Below are positions 6,099-6,573 of a DNA stretch of 6,573 nt, in pieces. Position 1 is the stretch's first letter. The number at the start of each line of letters is the position of its first letter. The translations under genes were made by a program, and so were the position numbers. The notes under the pieces are model-generated. The model ran no database searches. It was not told where the DNA came from and was given only the letters and a program-made list of their open reading frames with translations. The DNA comes from an uncultured Actinomyces sp. (GTDB lineage: Bacteria > Actinomycetota > Actinomycetes > Actinomycetales > Actinomycetaceae): assembly GCA_915069725.1 (NCBI GenBank), contig CAJZFF010000100.1:1-6573 (forward strand). The letters run 5' to 3'.

Positions 6099-6573
6099 AG
6101 ACTGCGACCGCCGCCCACACCAGCACCATGGCCGCCCATCGGGCCGGCGGGATCCGCTCGTGGAAGGCGCCCCAGGCCAGCAGGAACTGGATGGTCGGGG
6201 CGATGTACTGACCCATCCCGACCACGGACAACGGCACGCGCCTGGTCCCGGCGGCGAAGAGCAGCAGGGGCACGGCCGTGACCGGACCGGCCACCACGAG
6301 CAGCGCCAGGATCCACCACCCTTGATCGGGGGCCTGCCAGGCCGACTGACCCTGCCAGGCCAGATGGCCCAGGTAGGCGAGCGCGGCGGGAGTCACGACG
6401 GCGCTCTCCACCGTCAGCCCGGTCAGAGCATCCACGTCGGGCCCGATCCGCTTCTTGACCAGTCCGTACAGGGCGAAGGAGAAGGCCAGCGCCAGGGAGA
6501 TCCACGGCAGCGAGCCCTGCAGGACCACCAGGAGCACCACGGCGGCGCTCGCCAGCACGATCGAGACCCGGTG
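6049..6573 (-). CDS. rarD: RarD-type EamA/DMT transporter, N-terminus beyond window (partial)
   Basis: The reading frame stays open to the window edge, so this is the C-terminal 174 residues of a protein that is usually about 300 long; the GTG at 6558-6556 is an internal valine, not a start. It holds about five hydrophobic helices of an EamA repeat. Segments like LPWISLALAFSFALYGLVKK, the GPVTAVPLLLFAAGTRR stretch, GMGQYIAPTIQFLLAW and the WAAVAVFIGDA end line up with the second half of E. coli RarD from memory. RarD was named for chloramphenicol sensitivity, and its transported substrate is not well established. It reads toward the slipin gene and its TAG stop (6051-6049) lies inside that gene. 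No functional link to the NO genes is evident. Confidence 0.9.
   Translation of the reverse strand, partial: HRVSIVLASAAVVLLVVLQGSLPWISLALAFSFALYGLVKKRIGPDVDALTGLTVESAVVTPAALAYLGHLAWQGQSAWQAPDQGWWILALLVVAGPVTAVPLLLFAAGTRRVPLSVVGMGQYIAPTIQFLLAWGAFHERIPPARWAAMVLVWAAVAVFIGDAVRQLLRRPRPR

Noticed and set aside
6556..6558. GTG as the start codon of the transporter gene
   Set aside because: The frame remains open to the window edge and the homology to RarD begins mid-protein, so the true start lies outside.
1..6573. tRNA, rRNA, CRISPR arrays, insertion sequences or attachment sites
   Set aside because: No regularly spaced repeats, transposase-like frames, terminal inverted repeats or tRNA-like cloverleaf were seen by eye.

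Overview
The window is uniformly GC-rich protein-coding DNA, with strong third-position G/C bias and Shine-Dalgarno starts. It looks like a high-GC actinobacterium. The protein styles (actinobacterial quinol-type NO reductase, arginine/alanine-rich low-complexity tails, a RarD-type transporter) would suit an Actinomyces-like host, but this assignment is a guess from composition and gene content, not a search result.

Layout, left to right. (1) 11-1582, minus strand: a fused membrane cytochrome b plus molybdopterin (sulfite oxidase/MsrP-fold) oxidoreductase. (2) 1583-1947: a 365-base divergent intergenic region, clearly more AT-rich than its flanks, holding several short inverted and direct repeats and probably both promoters. 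(3) 1948-4290, plus strand: a complete single-subunit quinol-dependent nitric oxide reductase (qNOR, norB/norZ) with every expected heme and FeB ligand. (4) 4290-5222, plus strand: a three-helix membrane protein of unrecognised family, start-stop overlapped with norB, carrying a C-X26-C-X2-C-X5-C motif that closely mimics the 4Fe-4S ligand spacing of WhiB-like proteins. (5) 5274-6098, plus strand: a slipin/stomatin (SPFH/Band 7) protein 51 bases further on. (6) 6049 to the window end, minus strand: the C-terminal part of a RarD-type EamA transporter, whose 3' end overlaps the slipin gene by 50 bases.

How they may work together. qNOR takes electrons from membrane quinol to reduce NO to N2O, which in a non-denitrifying actinobacterium usually means NO detoxification. 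The Cys-rich membrane protein is translationally linked to it and, by charge distribution, presents its cysteines to the cytosol. If it holds a Wbl-type Fe-S cluster it could be an NO or redox sensor, or an accessory factor, for qNOR. The divergent molybdoenzyme is a second membrane redox enzyme sharing the same control region. The slipin may be a membrane-organising partner in the same transcript. RarD looks like an unrelated neighbour. The most interesting element is the norB-coupled Wbl-like membrane protein, followed by the one-chain cytochrome b-molybdopterin fusion.
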